NCBI GenBank assembly: GCA_017889845.1
Contig: JAGGAJ010000029.1
Location: 1 to 13,857, forward strand
DNA: 13,857 bases
Reading direction: 5' to 3'
Origin: Deltaproteobacteria bacterium
Lineage (GTDB): Bacteria > Desulfobacterota > Deferrimicrobia > Deferrimicrobiales > Deferrimicrobiaceae
Positions within the stretch are counted from its first letter, which is position 1; every line of letters starts with the position of its first letter. The notes beneath the pieces were generated by a model, which worked only from the letters and a program-made list of their open reading frames with translations, did no database searches and was not told where the DNA came from. Below, piece by piece: positions 5,812-13,583 of this stretch. Position numbers and translations under genes: made by a program.

Positions 5812-7658
5812 GCGGCGGCGAGGGGTTCTTCCTCGAGGACCGTGTGGACGCGCGGGGAGTCGACTGGAAACTGCTCCGGCGGCTCCTGCGGTACGTCGTC
5901 CCCCACCGGGGCATCCTGGCGGGCGCGCTCCTTTCGCTTGCCTGCGGGACCGTCTGCCAGCTGTCGGGGCCGTACCTCATCAAGGTCGTCATCGACCGGC
6001 ACGTAACCCCCGGGAACCTCGCGGGGATGGGCGGGTGGGTCCTGCTGTACCTCGCCGCCCTCGCCGGGGCCATGGGGTTCCTCTACCTCCAGATGTACGC
6101 CGTGTCGGTCCTGGGCCAGCGGGTCATCCTCGCCCTTCGGGAGGAGATGTTCGCCCGCATGGAGCGCCTCCCCGTCACCTTCTTCGACCGCACACCCACC
6201 GGGCGCCTGATGACGCGGTTGACCTCCGACGTCGAGGCGCTGCAGGAGCTCCTCTCCTCGGGACTGGTTTCCACGGTGGGGGACGCCGCGGTCCTCGCGG
6301 GGACGGCGGCGATCCTCCTCTGGATGGATCCCCGACTCGCCCTGGTCACCTTCGCCGCCCTCCCGGTGCTGGTGCTGTTCGTGGAGCTGCTGAAAAAGCG
6401 GATCCGGGAGGCGAACCGGGAGATGCGGAGGAAGCTCGCCCGGCTGAACGCCTTTCTACAGGAGCACGTCACCGGGGTCTCCGTCGTGAAAGCGTTCGTA
6501 CAGGAGGGGAAATCGGAGCGTCGATTCGACGCCCTGAATGGCGAGTACGCCGCGGAGAGCGTGCGGCTGACGAACTACTACTCCCTCTACTTCCCCGGGG
6601 TGGAGATGTTCGCCACCTTCGCCGTGGCGCTCCTCCTGTGGCGCGGCGGCCTCTCGCTCCTTCACGGGGCAGTCACGTTCGGTACCCTGGTGGCATTTCT
6701 CGAGTATGCCCAGAAATTCTACAACCCGATCAAGGACCTGAGCGACAAGTACAACATCCTCCAGTCGGCGCTGGCCTCATCCGAGCGGATTTTCCAGGTG
6801 CTGGACTCCGACGTCTCGCCGGAATACGCGCCTGTCCCGGGGCCGGCCCTCTCCCGTCCTTCGCCCCCCTCCCGTCCCTCGCCCCCCCCGGTCCTGCCCG
6901 TCCCGGCTGTAGAGTTCCGGGACGTCTGGTTCTCCTACCCCCGCCCGCCGGCGGAGGGCGCCCGGGCCGACGCGGAGGGGCCCCCGGTCCTGCGGGGGGT
7001 CTCCTTCTCCCTGATGGAGGGGGAGACGGGGGCCATCGTCGGGGCCACGGGGGCGGGGAAGACCACGGTCCTTTCCCTGTTGTGCCGCTTCTACGAGATC
7101 CGCCGCGGCCAGATCCTCCTCTTCGGCCGCGACATCCGGGAGATCCCCCGGGAGGAGCTCCGGGGAACGCTCTCCCTCGTCCTCCAGGACCCGTTCCTCT
7201 TCTCCGGCACGGTGCTGGAGAACGTGTCCGTCGGCGGGAACGCGGTTGACGGCGCCCTCTCCGTCACCGGCGTCGACCGCTTCGCGTCGGAGTGGGAGGC
7301 GGGGCTTTCCACCCGGGTTGGGGAGAGGGGTGGGCAGCTCTCCATGGGGCAGCGCCAGATGGTCTCCTTCGCCCGTGCCCTCTCCCGCGACCCGAAGGTC
7401 CTGTTGCTGGACGAGGCCACATCGAGCGTGGACCCCGTGACGGAGCACCGGATCCAGGAGGCGCTGGGGGCGATCCTTCCCGGGCGGACCGCACTCGTGG
7501 TCGCCCACCGGCTCTCCACGGTCCTCGCAGCCGACCGGATCTTCGTGATGCACAAGGGGAAGATCCGGGAATCCGGGACCCACCCGGAGCTGCTCGCCGC
7601 CGGGGGGATCTACCGGAGGCTCTACTCCCTCCAGTTCCTGGAGGCTTCCGGAACATAA
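5808..7658 (+). CDS. ABC exporter half-transporter, catalytic-site subunit (MdlB/LmrD/TM288-like)
   Basis: This 616-residue partner of the preceding subunit starts at GTG 5808, overlapping the previous stop (GTGA) and 7 bp after GGAGG. It has a six-helix membrane domain, a Pro/Ser-rich linker near residues 344-366, and a nucleotide-binding domain. Motifs are Walker A GATGAGKT (412-419), Q-loop VLQDPFLF, Walker B LLLDEA with catalytic Glu536, and switch His567 in VAHRLS. Its signature is LSMGQ (511-515) rather than LSGGQ. With the partner's Asp-for-Glu change, this assigns one competent and one degenerate ATP site, the arrangement known from TM287/288, BmrCD and LmrCD multidrug exporters. The cargo could be a drug, lipid or peptide. 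No terminator is obvious in the 63 bp that follow. Confidence 0.92.
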   Translation: MSGGEGFFLEDRVDARGVDWKLLRRLLRYVVPHRGILAGALLSLACGTVCQLSGPYLIKVVIDRHVTPGNLAGMGGWVLLYLAALAGAMGFLYLQMYAVSVLGQRVILALREEMFARMERLPVTFFDRTPTGRLMTRLTSDVEALQELLSSGLVSTVGDAAVLAGTAAILLWMDPRLALVTFAALPVLVLFVELLKKRIREANREMRRKLARLNAFLQEHVTGVSVVKAFVQEGKSERRFDALNGEYAAESVRLTNYYSLYFPGVEMFATFAVALLLWRGGLSLLHGAVTFGTLVAFLEYAQKFYNPIKDLSDKYNILQSALASSERIFQVLDSDVSPEYAPVPGPALSRPSPPSRPSPPPVLPVPAVEFRDVWFSYPRPPAEGARADAEGPPVLRGVSFSLMEGETGAIVGATGAGKTTVLSLLCRFYEIRRGQILLFGRDIREIPREELRGTLSLVLQDPFLFSGTVLENVSVGGNAVDGALSVTGVDRFASEWEAGLSTRVGERGGQLSMGQRQMVSFARALSRDPKVLLLDEATSSVDPVTEHRIQEALGAILPGRTALVVAHRLSTVLAADRIFVMHKGKIRESGTHPELLAAGGIYRRLYSLQFLEASGT

Positions 7659-7721
7659 GCATCCCGGCATGGCCGTCCCCGTTCTTCTCGTCGCGCCGGA
7701 ACTTCGTGCTAAACTATTTTG

Positions 7722-8639
7722 ATGCACTTGCGGCCGTTCACCCCATTCGCCCTCGCCGCGTGTTTTCTTCTCCTGACGGGCTGTTCCCCGAACGAGCCGT
7801 CTTCCCCCCCCAAAACGGCGGGCAGGCCGGTGCTCGTCATCGGGCTGATCCCCGAGCAGAACATCTTCAAGCAGCTGGAACGGTACGAGCCCCTCGCGCG
7901 GTATGTCGCGGGCAAGACAGGCACGAAGATCGAGTTGAAACTCCTCCCCCGGTACGGGAACATCATCGACAATTTCCAGTCGTCCGGGCTGGACGGCGCC
8001 TTTTTCGGCAGCTTCACCTACTCCCTCGCGCACGCGAAACTGGGGGTGGAAGTCCTCGCCCGGCCGATGTCCCTGGACAACACCTCGACCTACCACGGCC
8101 TGATCTTCGTGAGGAAGGACAGCGGAATCCGGAACGCCCGGGGCATGAAAGGGAAGCGGTTCGCCTTCGTGGACAAGGCGACCACGGCCGGGTACCTCCT
8201 CCCGCTGGGATATTTCCACGACAACGGGATACCGGACTATAAAACTTACCTGAAGGAAACGTATTTCGCCGGCACGCACGAGGACGTCGTCTACGACGTG
8301 CTCAACAGGAAAGCCGACGTTGGGGCCGCCAAGAACACGGTGTACCAGCGGCTCGCGAAGGCGGACCCGAGGATACCGGGGGAACTGGTCGTCCTTACGA
8401 GGTCTCCCGATGTGCCGGAAAACGGCCTCGCGTTCCGGAAGGATATCGATCCCTCCCTCCGGAGCCGGGTGAGGGACGCCCTCCTGAGCATGGACCGGGA
8501 CCCCGACGGGAAAAAGGTGCTGGAGCAGTTCGGCGCGAAGCGGTTCATCGAGACCACGAACGCGGATTACGCCGTCGTCCTGAAATACGTGGAAGACCTC
8601 CACCTGAACCTGGCCAACTACGATTACAAGAACGACTGA
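7722..8639 (+). CDS. PhnD-like substrate-binding lipoprotein of a putative three-component sensor
   Basis: The 305-residue product starts with a lipoprotein signal: a hydrophobic stretch ending LLLTGC, with the lipidated Cys at 21. The mature part is a periplasmic-binding fold of the phosphate/phosphite/phosphonate (PhnD, Phosphonate-bd) type. It has VLVIGLIPEQN, then YEPLARYVAGKTG, DGAFFGSFTY, YHGLIFVRKDSGI and KRFAFVD. In classical systems PhnD feeds an ABC importer, but no permease or ATPase is encoded nearby. The next gene, overlapping by one base (TGATG), is a histidine kinase. I therefore infer that it delivers a ligand signal to the kinase rather than cargo to a pump. The ligand may be phosphonate, phosphite or another small anion. 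TTG 7719 is an alternative start; no ribosome site is visible before either start. Confidence 0.85.
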   Translation: MHLRPFTPFALAACFLLLTGCSPNEPSSPPKTAGRPVLVIGLIPEQNIFKQLERYEPLARYVAGKTGTKIELKLLPRYGNIIDNFQSSGLDGAFFGSFTYSLAHAKLGVEVLARPMSLDNTSTYHGLIFVRKDSGIRNARGMKGKRFAFVDKATTAGYLLPLGYFHDNGIPDYKTYLKETYFAGTHEDVVYDVLNRKADVGAAKNTVYQRLAKADPRIPGELVVLTRSPDVPENGLAFRKDIDPSLRSRVRDALLSMDRDPDGKKVLEQFGAKRFIETTNADYAVVLKYVEDLHLNLANYDYKND

Positions 8640-10087
8640 TGAAGCGGAAGATCATCCTCGGACTGGCCCTCTACTCCGTCGTCTTCACGCTGGCCGGATT
8701 CTACGTCATCCACACCATCCGCACCGCGACGGCGGACCTGGACCGCCTGATCACCCTCCACCAGGTGGAGATCCTGCGGGAGCATTACCTGCTGCAGATC
8801 AAGAAGGTGCAGTCGGACCTCACGCTGATGGAAACCCCGCACTCGCGGGAGTTCGACACCGTCGTGAAGAACGTCATGAACATGGGCAGAATCATCGACA
8901 CCTGCTTCGATTGCCACCACACTCCCCGCGGGATGGAGCGGCTGAACAACCTGAAGGCCCAGACGGGGAGATACCAGGACGCTCTCAGCCGGGTGCTGAC
9001 CATCCGGGCGAACGCCCGCCGGTTCGCCGCGGAGGAGGACGCCGCCTTCCGGACCGGCGAGGAGTTGATCACACAGGTCCGGGACATGATCGCCATCACC
9101 ACCTCCCGCCTCGGGGAGAGCACGCAAAAGGCGATGGACGAGATCGAGCGCACGAAATACATCCTGTTCGGGCTCGTGATGCTGGGCCCGCTGGTCTCGG
9201 CGGCACTGGGGCTCCTCTTCATCACGGGGCTGACCCGCCCCCTCAAGGTCCTGCTGGAATCCACCCGGAAACTGAAAAACGGGGACCTGGACCACCGGGT
9301 CCCGGAGCTGCGGGACGAGTTCGGCGAGGTGGGCGCCTCCTTCAACGAGATGTCGATCTCCCTGAAGGAGCAGATGCGCAAGATGCACAGGGCCGAGCAG
9401 ATGGCGGTGGTCGGGCAGCTGGCGGCGGGGCTGGCCCACGAAGTGAAGAATCCCATGGCGGGGATCAAGGTCGCCGTGAGCGTCCTCGCCGGGGAAGAAT
9501 ACATCGCCGCGGAGGATAAAGGGGTCCTCCAGAAGGTGATCGGGGAGGTCACCCGCCTCGAAGGGTTGATGAAAGACTTCCTGAACTTCGCCAGGCCGCA
9601 GAAATCCCGTTTCGAGCCGGTCAACCTGAACCATGTGCTGAACACCACCCTCACGTTCTACCTGAAGGCCCACTCCATCGGCGGGAAAAACGAAACGACA
9701 CGGATCGAGAGGGATTTTCAGGAAATCCCGCAGATCATGGCCGACACCAGCCAGCTGCAGCAGGTCTTCCTGAACCTGTTCCTAAACGCTGTCGAGGCGA
9801 TGCCGCAGGGGGGAACGCTGGCCGTGCATACCCGCCTGGAGGAGGGGAGCGACAGGGTCCGGATCGAGGTGTCGGACACCGGGAAGGGGATCCGGGAAGG
9901 CCTGCTCGGCAAGGTCTTCGAGCCGTTCTTCACGACGAAGGCCAAGGGGACCGGGCTGGGCTTAGCGATCTCCCGGCAGCTGATCGAGCAGCACGGAGGC
10001 ACCATCGGGGTCGAAAGCCGGGCCGGGGAGGGGACGCGGTTCACCATCCGGCTCCCCGTAACCGGGAAGGAAGAGGCTCCGGCATGA
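8639..10087 (+). CDS. membrane histidine kinase with a periplasmic c-type haem motif
   Basis: The 482-residue kinase has TM1 at about 5-27, a mostly helical periplasmic domain at 28-173, TM2 at about 174-197 and a HAMP linker to about 250. Then come HisKA with phospho-acceptor His267 (AHEVKNP) and an HATPase with N-box NLFLNAVEAM, DTGKG (413-417), FEPFFTTK and GTGLGLAI (437-444). In the periplasmic domain C89, C92 and H93 form CFDCH, a CxxCH covalent haem-c attachment motif, and H94 follows directly. Covalent haem in a sensor domain suggests redox or gas sensing. It overlaps the lipoprotein gene by 1 nt and the regulator gene by 4 nt, so a linked phosphorelay is likely. Haem attachment itself is inferred from the motif only; a helical-bundle input domain is also inferred. 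Confidence 0.92.
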   Translation: MKRKIILGLALYSVVFTLAGFYVIHTIRTATADLDRLITLHQVEILREHYLLQIKKVQSDLTLMETPHSREFDTVVKNVMNMGRIIDTCFDCHHTPRGMERLNNLKAQTGRYQDALSRVLTIRANARRFAAEEDAAFRTGEELITQVRDMIAITTSRLGESTQKAMDEIERTKYILFGLVMLGPLVSAALGLLFITGLTRPLKVLLESTRKLKNGDLDHRVPELRDEFGEVGASFNEMSISLKEQMRKMHRAEQMAVVGQLAAGLAHEVKNPMAGIKVAVSVLAGEEYIAAEDKGVLQKVIGEVTRLEGLMKDFLNFARPQKSRFEPVNLNHVLNTTLTFYLKAHSIGGKNETTRIERDFQEIPQIMADTSQLQQVFLNLFLNAVEAMPQGGTLAVHTRLEEGSDRVRIEVSDTGKGIREGLLGKVFEPFFTTKAKGTGLGLAISRQLIEQHGGTIGVESRAGEGTRFTIRLPVTGKEEAPA

Positions 10088-11469
10088 AGCCGAGGGGAAG
10101 GATATTCCTCCTCGACGACGACGAGCTGATCGTGTCGATGCTCGGACGCGCCCTGCGGGGGGACGGGTACGATGTCCGCACCGAGGTGGATCCCGACGGC
10201 ACGGTGGACAAGGTCCGCTCCTTCGCCCCCGACGTGGTGATGCTGGACATCAACATGCCGGGGCACAGCGGCATCGAGCTTCTCGGGGAGATCGTCCGGG
10301 AGAGGATTCCCACCCAGGTGGTGATGCTGACTTCGGACGACACGGCGGAGACCGCCGTCCGGGCCATGAAGGCCGGCGCGGCCGACTACCTGACCAAGCC
10401 GTTCAACCTCGACGAAGTGAAGATCGTCGTCGACAGGATCGTCGAGAGCGCACACCTCAAGAACGAAGTGGAGTACCTGCGGAAGTTCGCCACCGGTCTG
10501 ACCCACCGGGAGGTCGTCGGGAAGTCGAGCACGATCCACAAGCTGAAGGTCCGGTGCGAGAAACTGGCCGACGCGCGGGTCCCTGCGGTGCTCATCACGG
10601 GGGAGAGCGGTGCCGGGAAAGAGGTGTTCGCCCGGTACATCCACGACCGGATGCAGCGTGGGGATCCCGCCGGGTTCGCCCCGTTCGTCGGAATCAACTG
10701 CGCCGCCCTCCCGGAGCCCCTCGTCGAGAGCGAGCTCTTCGGTCACGAGAAGGGGGCCTTTACGGACGCCAAATCCGAGAAGAAGGGGATCTTCGAGCAG
10801 GCCAACGGCGGCTCGGTCCTCCTCGACGAGATCGGGGAGATGCGGAAGGAGCTGCAGGCCAAACTGCTGCGGGTGCTGGAAGAAAGGACGGTGCGCCGGA
10901 TCGGGGGGCGCCAGGACTTTCCCATCGACGCCCAGGTGTTCGCCACGACGAACCGGAACCTCGAGCAGGCGGTGGAGAAGGGGGAGTTCCGCGTCGATCT
11001 GTATTTCCGGCTGAACGCCTTTTCCCTTCCGATCCCCCCTCTTCGGGAGCGCAGGGAAGACATTCCCGTACTGGCCGAACACTTCCTGGGTATGTACTCG
11101 GAACGGTACGGGAAACCGGGCTTCAAGGGGTTCTCCCCCGAGGCGATGGAAATGCTGGTTTCCCACCGGTGGCCGGGGAACGTCCGGGAACTCCGGAACG
11201 TCGTCGAGCGGATCGTCGTCCTGGAGCAGGAGGAGTTCGTGGGTCCGGAGCACCTGCCCGATGAGATCCGGCAGCCCAGGATGAGGGTGGAGGATATGGC
11301 GGCGGGGCTGACGATCCCCGACACGGGGCTGTCGCTGGAAAATGTGGAGAGGAGCCTGATCGCCCAGGCCCTCGGGAAGGCCGGCGGCAACAAGACGGTG
11401 GCGGCGAAACTCCTGGGAATCAGCTACGACTCCCTGCGATATCAGGTCAAGAAGTACGGGCTGGAGTAG
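10084..11469 (+). CDS. NtrC-family sigma-54-dependent response regulator
   Basis: The 461 residues show a receiver domain with acidic pocket D11-D13, phospho-acceptor D55 and K105. A sigma-54 AAA+ domain follows, with Walker A GESGAGKE (173-180) and Walker B VLLDEIGE. The sigma-54 contact loop reads GAFTDA (224-229) rather than GAFTGA. Arg-finger region FRLNAFSLPIPPLRER is intact. The C-terminus is a Fis-type helix-turn-helix (GGNKTVAAKLLGISYDSLRYQVKK). It should receive phosphate from the overlapping kinase gene (ATGA overlap) and activate sigma-54 promoters. GAFTDA also occurs in other members of the family to my knowledge, so activity is still expected. Targets are unknown; the convergent cytochrome is the obvious candidate by position only. 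Confidence 0.93.
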   Translation: MKPRGRIFLLDDDELIVSMLGRALRGDGYDVRTEVDPDGTVDKVRSFAPDVVMLDINMPGHSGIELLGEIVRERIPTQVVMLTSDDTAETAVRAMKAGAADYLTKPFNLDEVKIVVDRIVESAHLKNEVEYLRKFATGLTHREVVGKSSTIHKLKVRCEKLADARVPAVLITGESGAGKEVFARYIHDRMQRGDPAGFAPFVGINCAALPEPLVESELFGHEKGAFTDAKSEKKGIFEQANGGSVLLDEIGEMRKELQAKLLRVLEERTVRRIGGRQDFPIDAQVFATTNRNLEQAVEKGEFRVDLYFRLNAFSLPIPPLRERREDIPVLAEHFLGMYSERYGKPGFKGFSPEAMEMLVSHRWPGNVRELRNVVERIVVLEQEEFVGPEHLPDEIRQPRMRVEDMAAGLTIPDTGLSLENVERSLIAQALGKAGGNKTVAAKLLGISYDSLRYQVKKYGLE

Positions 11470-11489
11470 ACCTCACCCGCCGGATCCGG

Positions 11490-12794
11490 TCAATCCCTGG
11501 CGTGGCACTTGTTGCAGAGGGACCGCTGGTAGGTGGCGTAAGCCGCAGCGTGCCGGTCGTAGAACGCTTTCCGCGTCTCCGCGCGCGTCCTCCCCTGGGA
11601 GATCCGGGGAGGCACGGTGGTGTCGTCGACTCCGGGGAAGTCACCATTGAAGACCAGGAATCCGGCCCTCGCGTTCCAACGCAAGGCGTGATCCCACCCC
11701 GAGGCGTGCGCCCGGTGGCAGGAGAGGCACGTCACGTTCGAATTGGCGTCGGGTCCCGCGGATGCGCCCACGGAACGCGCCGCCCCCTTGAGAGCGCTGT
11801 AGTTCGCCGTCCCCATCTCGAACGGGACCATCGAGGTGTACGCCGTGGCGGGGCCTCCCGTGAGGTACCCCGAGGCGACGTAGGCGTTGTAATTTGCTAC
11901 GACCCTCCCCGATAACTTCGTGCCGTTCCCCGCGGGGTGGAGCTTCGCCCCCCCTTCTCCCCCGAGCAGGGTCGCGTGGCAGTTGGCGCACCACTCGGAC
12001 ATCCCTTTCCCGTACGCCACCCGGGTGTCGCCCCGGTCTTCCGGGCGGTTGTAGTCCGATGGGGAGACCGCTGCGGGAGGATCCGTCGTGAAGGGCGCGC
12101 CGTCGTACAGGGAGGTCACGTACCCCCTCCCACCGAGGAGCCGGTAGACCCCCACCGCCCGGTCTCCCGTCGGGTCGGGGCTCGTGTTGTAGGACCCCGA
12201 CGCTTGGATGGGTGTCCCCCCCGTCCCGATGGAACCGTCGACGAAACGACGGTACTTCCCGTGCGGGTCGTGGCAGCTGATGCAGGAAAGATGGCTGGCC
12301 GGATACGACCCTCCGGGCGCAGTAGTCCGGCCCGCGTCCGGGGAGAACCGGTAGTCGACGGCGACGACGTTGTGCCCGTGCCGTTCGCCGGGACTTATCC
12401 CCCCGCCTTCCCCGCTCCACGCCCCCCAGCGGTAACTCTTTTTCACCCACCCGAAATCCCCGCCCGGGGAGAGCTGGATCGGCGGCATCCCGGCAGGCAT
12501 GTCCTCGTCCGCGGTGGCGACCAGGTAGGAGAGGGCCCGTTTCTCCCCTGGTTTCTGGTGGCATTTCAGGCAGGCGGAACCCGGATCCGATGCGGTCAGG
12601 GATGCCGCGTTGATGGTATTGTCCGCACCCGTTTCATCCGGTCCGGCGTCCGCGCGATGCACAGAATGGCACCCGGTGCAATCCCCGATCCCCCCTGAAT
12701 GGAAGGCCTGCCCCTTCCCGACCAATGCTGTCGCCGCCAGGAAGTGGAGGAGAATCAGGGGAACATACCGCCGGACCCCGGGGGTACTTTCCAT
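11490..12794 (-). CDS. omcS-like: OmcS-like extracellular hexahaem c-type cytochrome (predicted nanowire subunit)
   Basis: The 434-residue precursor has a signal peptide ending KGQA, so the mature protein starts FHSGG at 31 and is 404 residues, close to Geobacter OmcS. Six CxxCH motifs are spaced as in OmcS: CTGCH 39, CLKCH 75, CISCH 171, CANCH 269, CLSCH 356 and CNKCH 427. Further OmcS-like blocks include GGDFGWVKK, CHDPHGKYRRFVDGSI, RVAYGKGMSEWCANCH, LHPAGNG, CLSCHRAHASG and QRSLCNKCHARD. His46 (mature 16, in CTGCHSVH) matches the OmcS His that I recall ligating a haem of the neighbouring subunit in the filament. OmcS carries electrons to extracellular acceptors. The ATG at 12794 follows GGAGAGG, 4 nt away. 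It lies 62 bp downstream of a REC-PilZ gene on the same strand. Homology is from memory of the OmcS sequence. Confidence 0.93.
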   Translation of the reverse strand: MESTPGVRRYVPLILLHFLAATALVGKGQAFHSGGIGDCTGCHSVHRADAGPDETGADNTINAASLTASDPGSACLKCHQKPGEKRALSYLVATADEDMPAGMPPIQLSPGGDFGWVKKSYRWGAWSGEGGGISPGERHGHNVVAVDYRFSPDAGRTTAPGGSYPASHLSCISCHDPHGKYRRFVDGSIGTGGTPIQASGSYNTSPDPTGDRAVGVYRLLGGRGYVTSLYDGAPFTTDPPAAVSPSDYNRPEDRGDTRVAYGKGMSEWCANCHATLLGGEGGAKLHPAGNGTKLSGRVVANYNAYVASGYLTGGPATAYTSMVPFEMGTANYSALKGAARSVGASAGPDANSNVTCLSCHRAHASGWDHALRWNARAGFLVFNGDFPGVDDTTVPPRISQGRTRAETRKAFYDRHAAAYATYQRSLCNKCHARD

Positions 12795-12805
12795 CGAACC
12801 TCTCC

Positions 12806-12823
12806 GGCGCTAAGGGATGCGCC
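12806..12823 (-). promoter_or_regulatory. leader hairpin next to the cytochrome ribosome site
   Basis: GGCGC (12819-12823 read on the minus strand) pairs with GCGCC (12806-12810) across an 8-nt loop. The hairpin ends 1-2 nt before the GGAGAGG ribosome site. It may modulate translation or mark an RNA end between the REC-PilZ and cytochrome genes; the stem is only 5 bp. Confidence 0.3.
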
Positions 12824-12856
12824 CAAGAGAGAATTCGGCAATTTAGGGAGAATACT

Positions 12857-13546
12857 TTATGCGGATCGGGGGGTTTCGGTAACGAACCTCAGGCCGGCGA
12901 TGGACATCCCGTTCCCGGGGACCGCCCAAACGACCTCGGCGGACGCCTCGCGGGGGATCATCCTCGAAAACGGGTCGCCCTCGTCGGCGATCCTCAGGCG
13001 GACCCCCTGGCCTTCCTTCAGGGGATACTCCGTCTTCACGCGGACCCCTTCGCGCGCTACATCCTTCGCCCGTACGCTCAGGCTTTCGAGGTCGAACTGA
13101 TCCTCTTCCCGGGACGGCGCGAGGACGGATAGCCGGAGGGGGATGTCGCAGAGATATCTCCAATGCTTCCGCTTGCAGGAAAATTCCAGGAAGGTACTTT
13201 CCATGATCTTCGCGACCACGCCGATGTCGAACGGTTTCTCAAGGAATTGGACCGCCCCGCACGACAAAGCCCTTTCCTTCCCCTGGGAATTCCCGTCCCC
13301 GCTGATGATCACCACCCGGGTTTCCGGGGAAATGTCCCGGATGATATTCAGGAGGTCGATCCCGTTCGCGTCGGGGAGGTGGATGTCCAGGAAAACGAGG
13401 TCAAAAGGGATTTCCCGTATCGCCGCCAGTAACTCTTCCCCCGTGGTGGCGATACTCACGTTCATCCCCTTGGTGGTCAATTCCTTGTGTAGCGCCCAAC
13501 CGATGAGATTGTCGTCGTCAACCACGAGGACTTTTTTTGGCACCAT
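12857..13546 (-). CDS. REC-PilZ response regulator
   Basis: The 229-residue product starts MVPKKVLVVDDD and has a full receiver domain: acidic D10-D12, phospho-acceptor D54, Ser82 and K104 (LEKPF). The C-terminal about 100 residues look like PilZ. KRKHWR supplies an RxxxR-like arginine pair, DVAREG stands in for the usual (D/N)xSxxG (Ala replaces Ser), and AEVVWAVPG...AGLRFV fits the closing strands. PilZ domains bind c-di-GMP, so this could combine phosphorylation with second-messenger input; the Ser-to-Ala change leaves binding uncertain. There is no DNA-binding domain. It lies upstream of and co-directional with the OmcS-like gene, 62 bp apart. ATG 13546 is chosen because residues of the longer open frame upstream are not receiver-like; its ribosome site is weak. 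Confidence 0.85.
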   Translation of the reverse strand: MVPKKVLVVDDDNLIGWALHKELTTKGMNVSIATTGEELLAAIREIPFDLVFLDIHLPDANGIDLLNIIRDISPETRVVIISGDGNSQGKERALSCGAVQFLEKPFDIGVVAKIMESTFLEFSCKRKHWRYLCDIPLRLSVLAPSREEDQFDLESLSVRAKDVAREGVRVKTEYPLKEGQGVRLRIADEGDPFSRMIPREASAEVVWAVPGNGMSIAGLRFVTETPRSA

Positions 13547-13583
13547 GAGATTGTTTGAGCAATATTTATGCCGCGTAAATTTA

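Noticed and set aside
7668..7690. Sigma-54 promoter before the lipoprotein gene
   Set aside because: TGGCCGTCCCCGTTCTT has the -24 GG but lacks the -12 GC.
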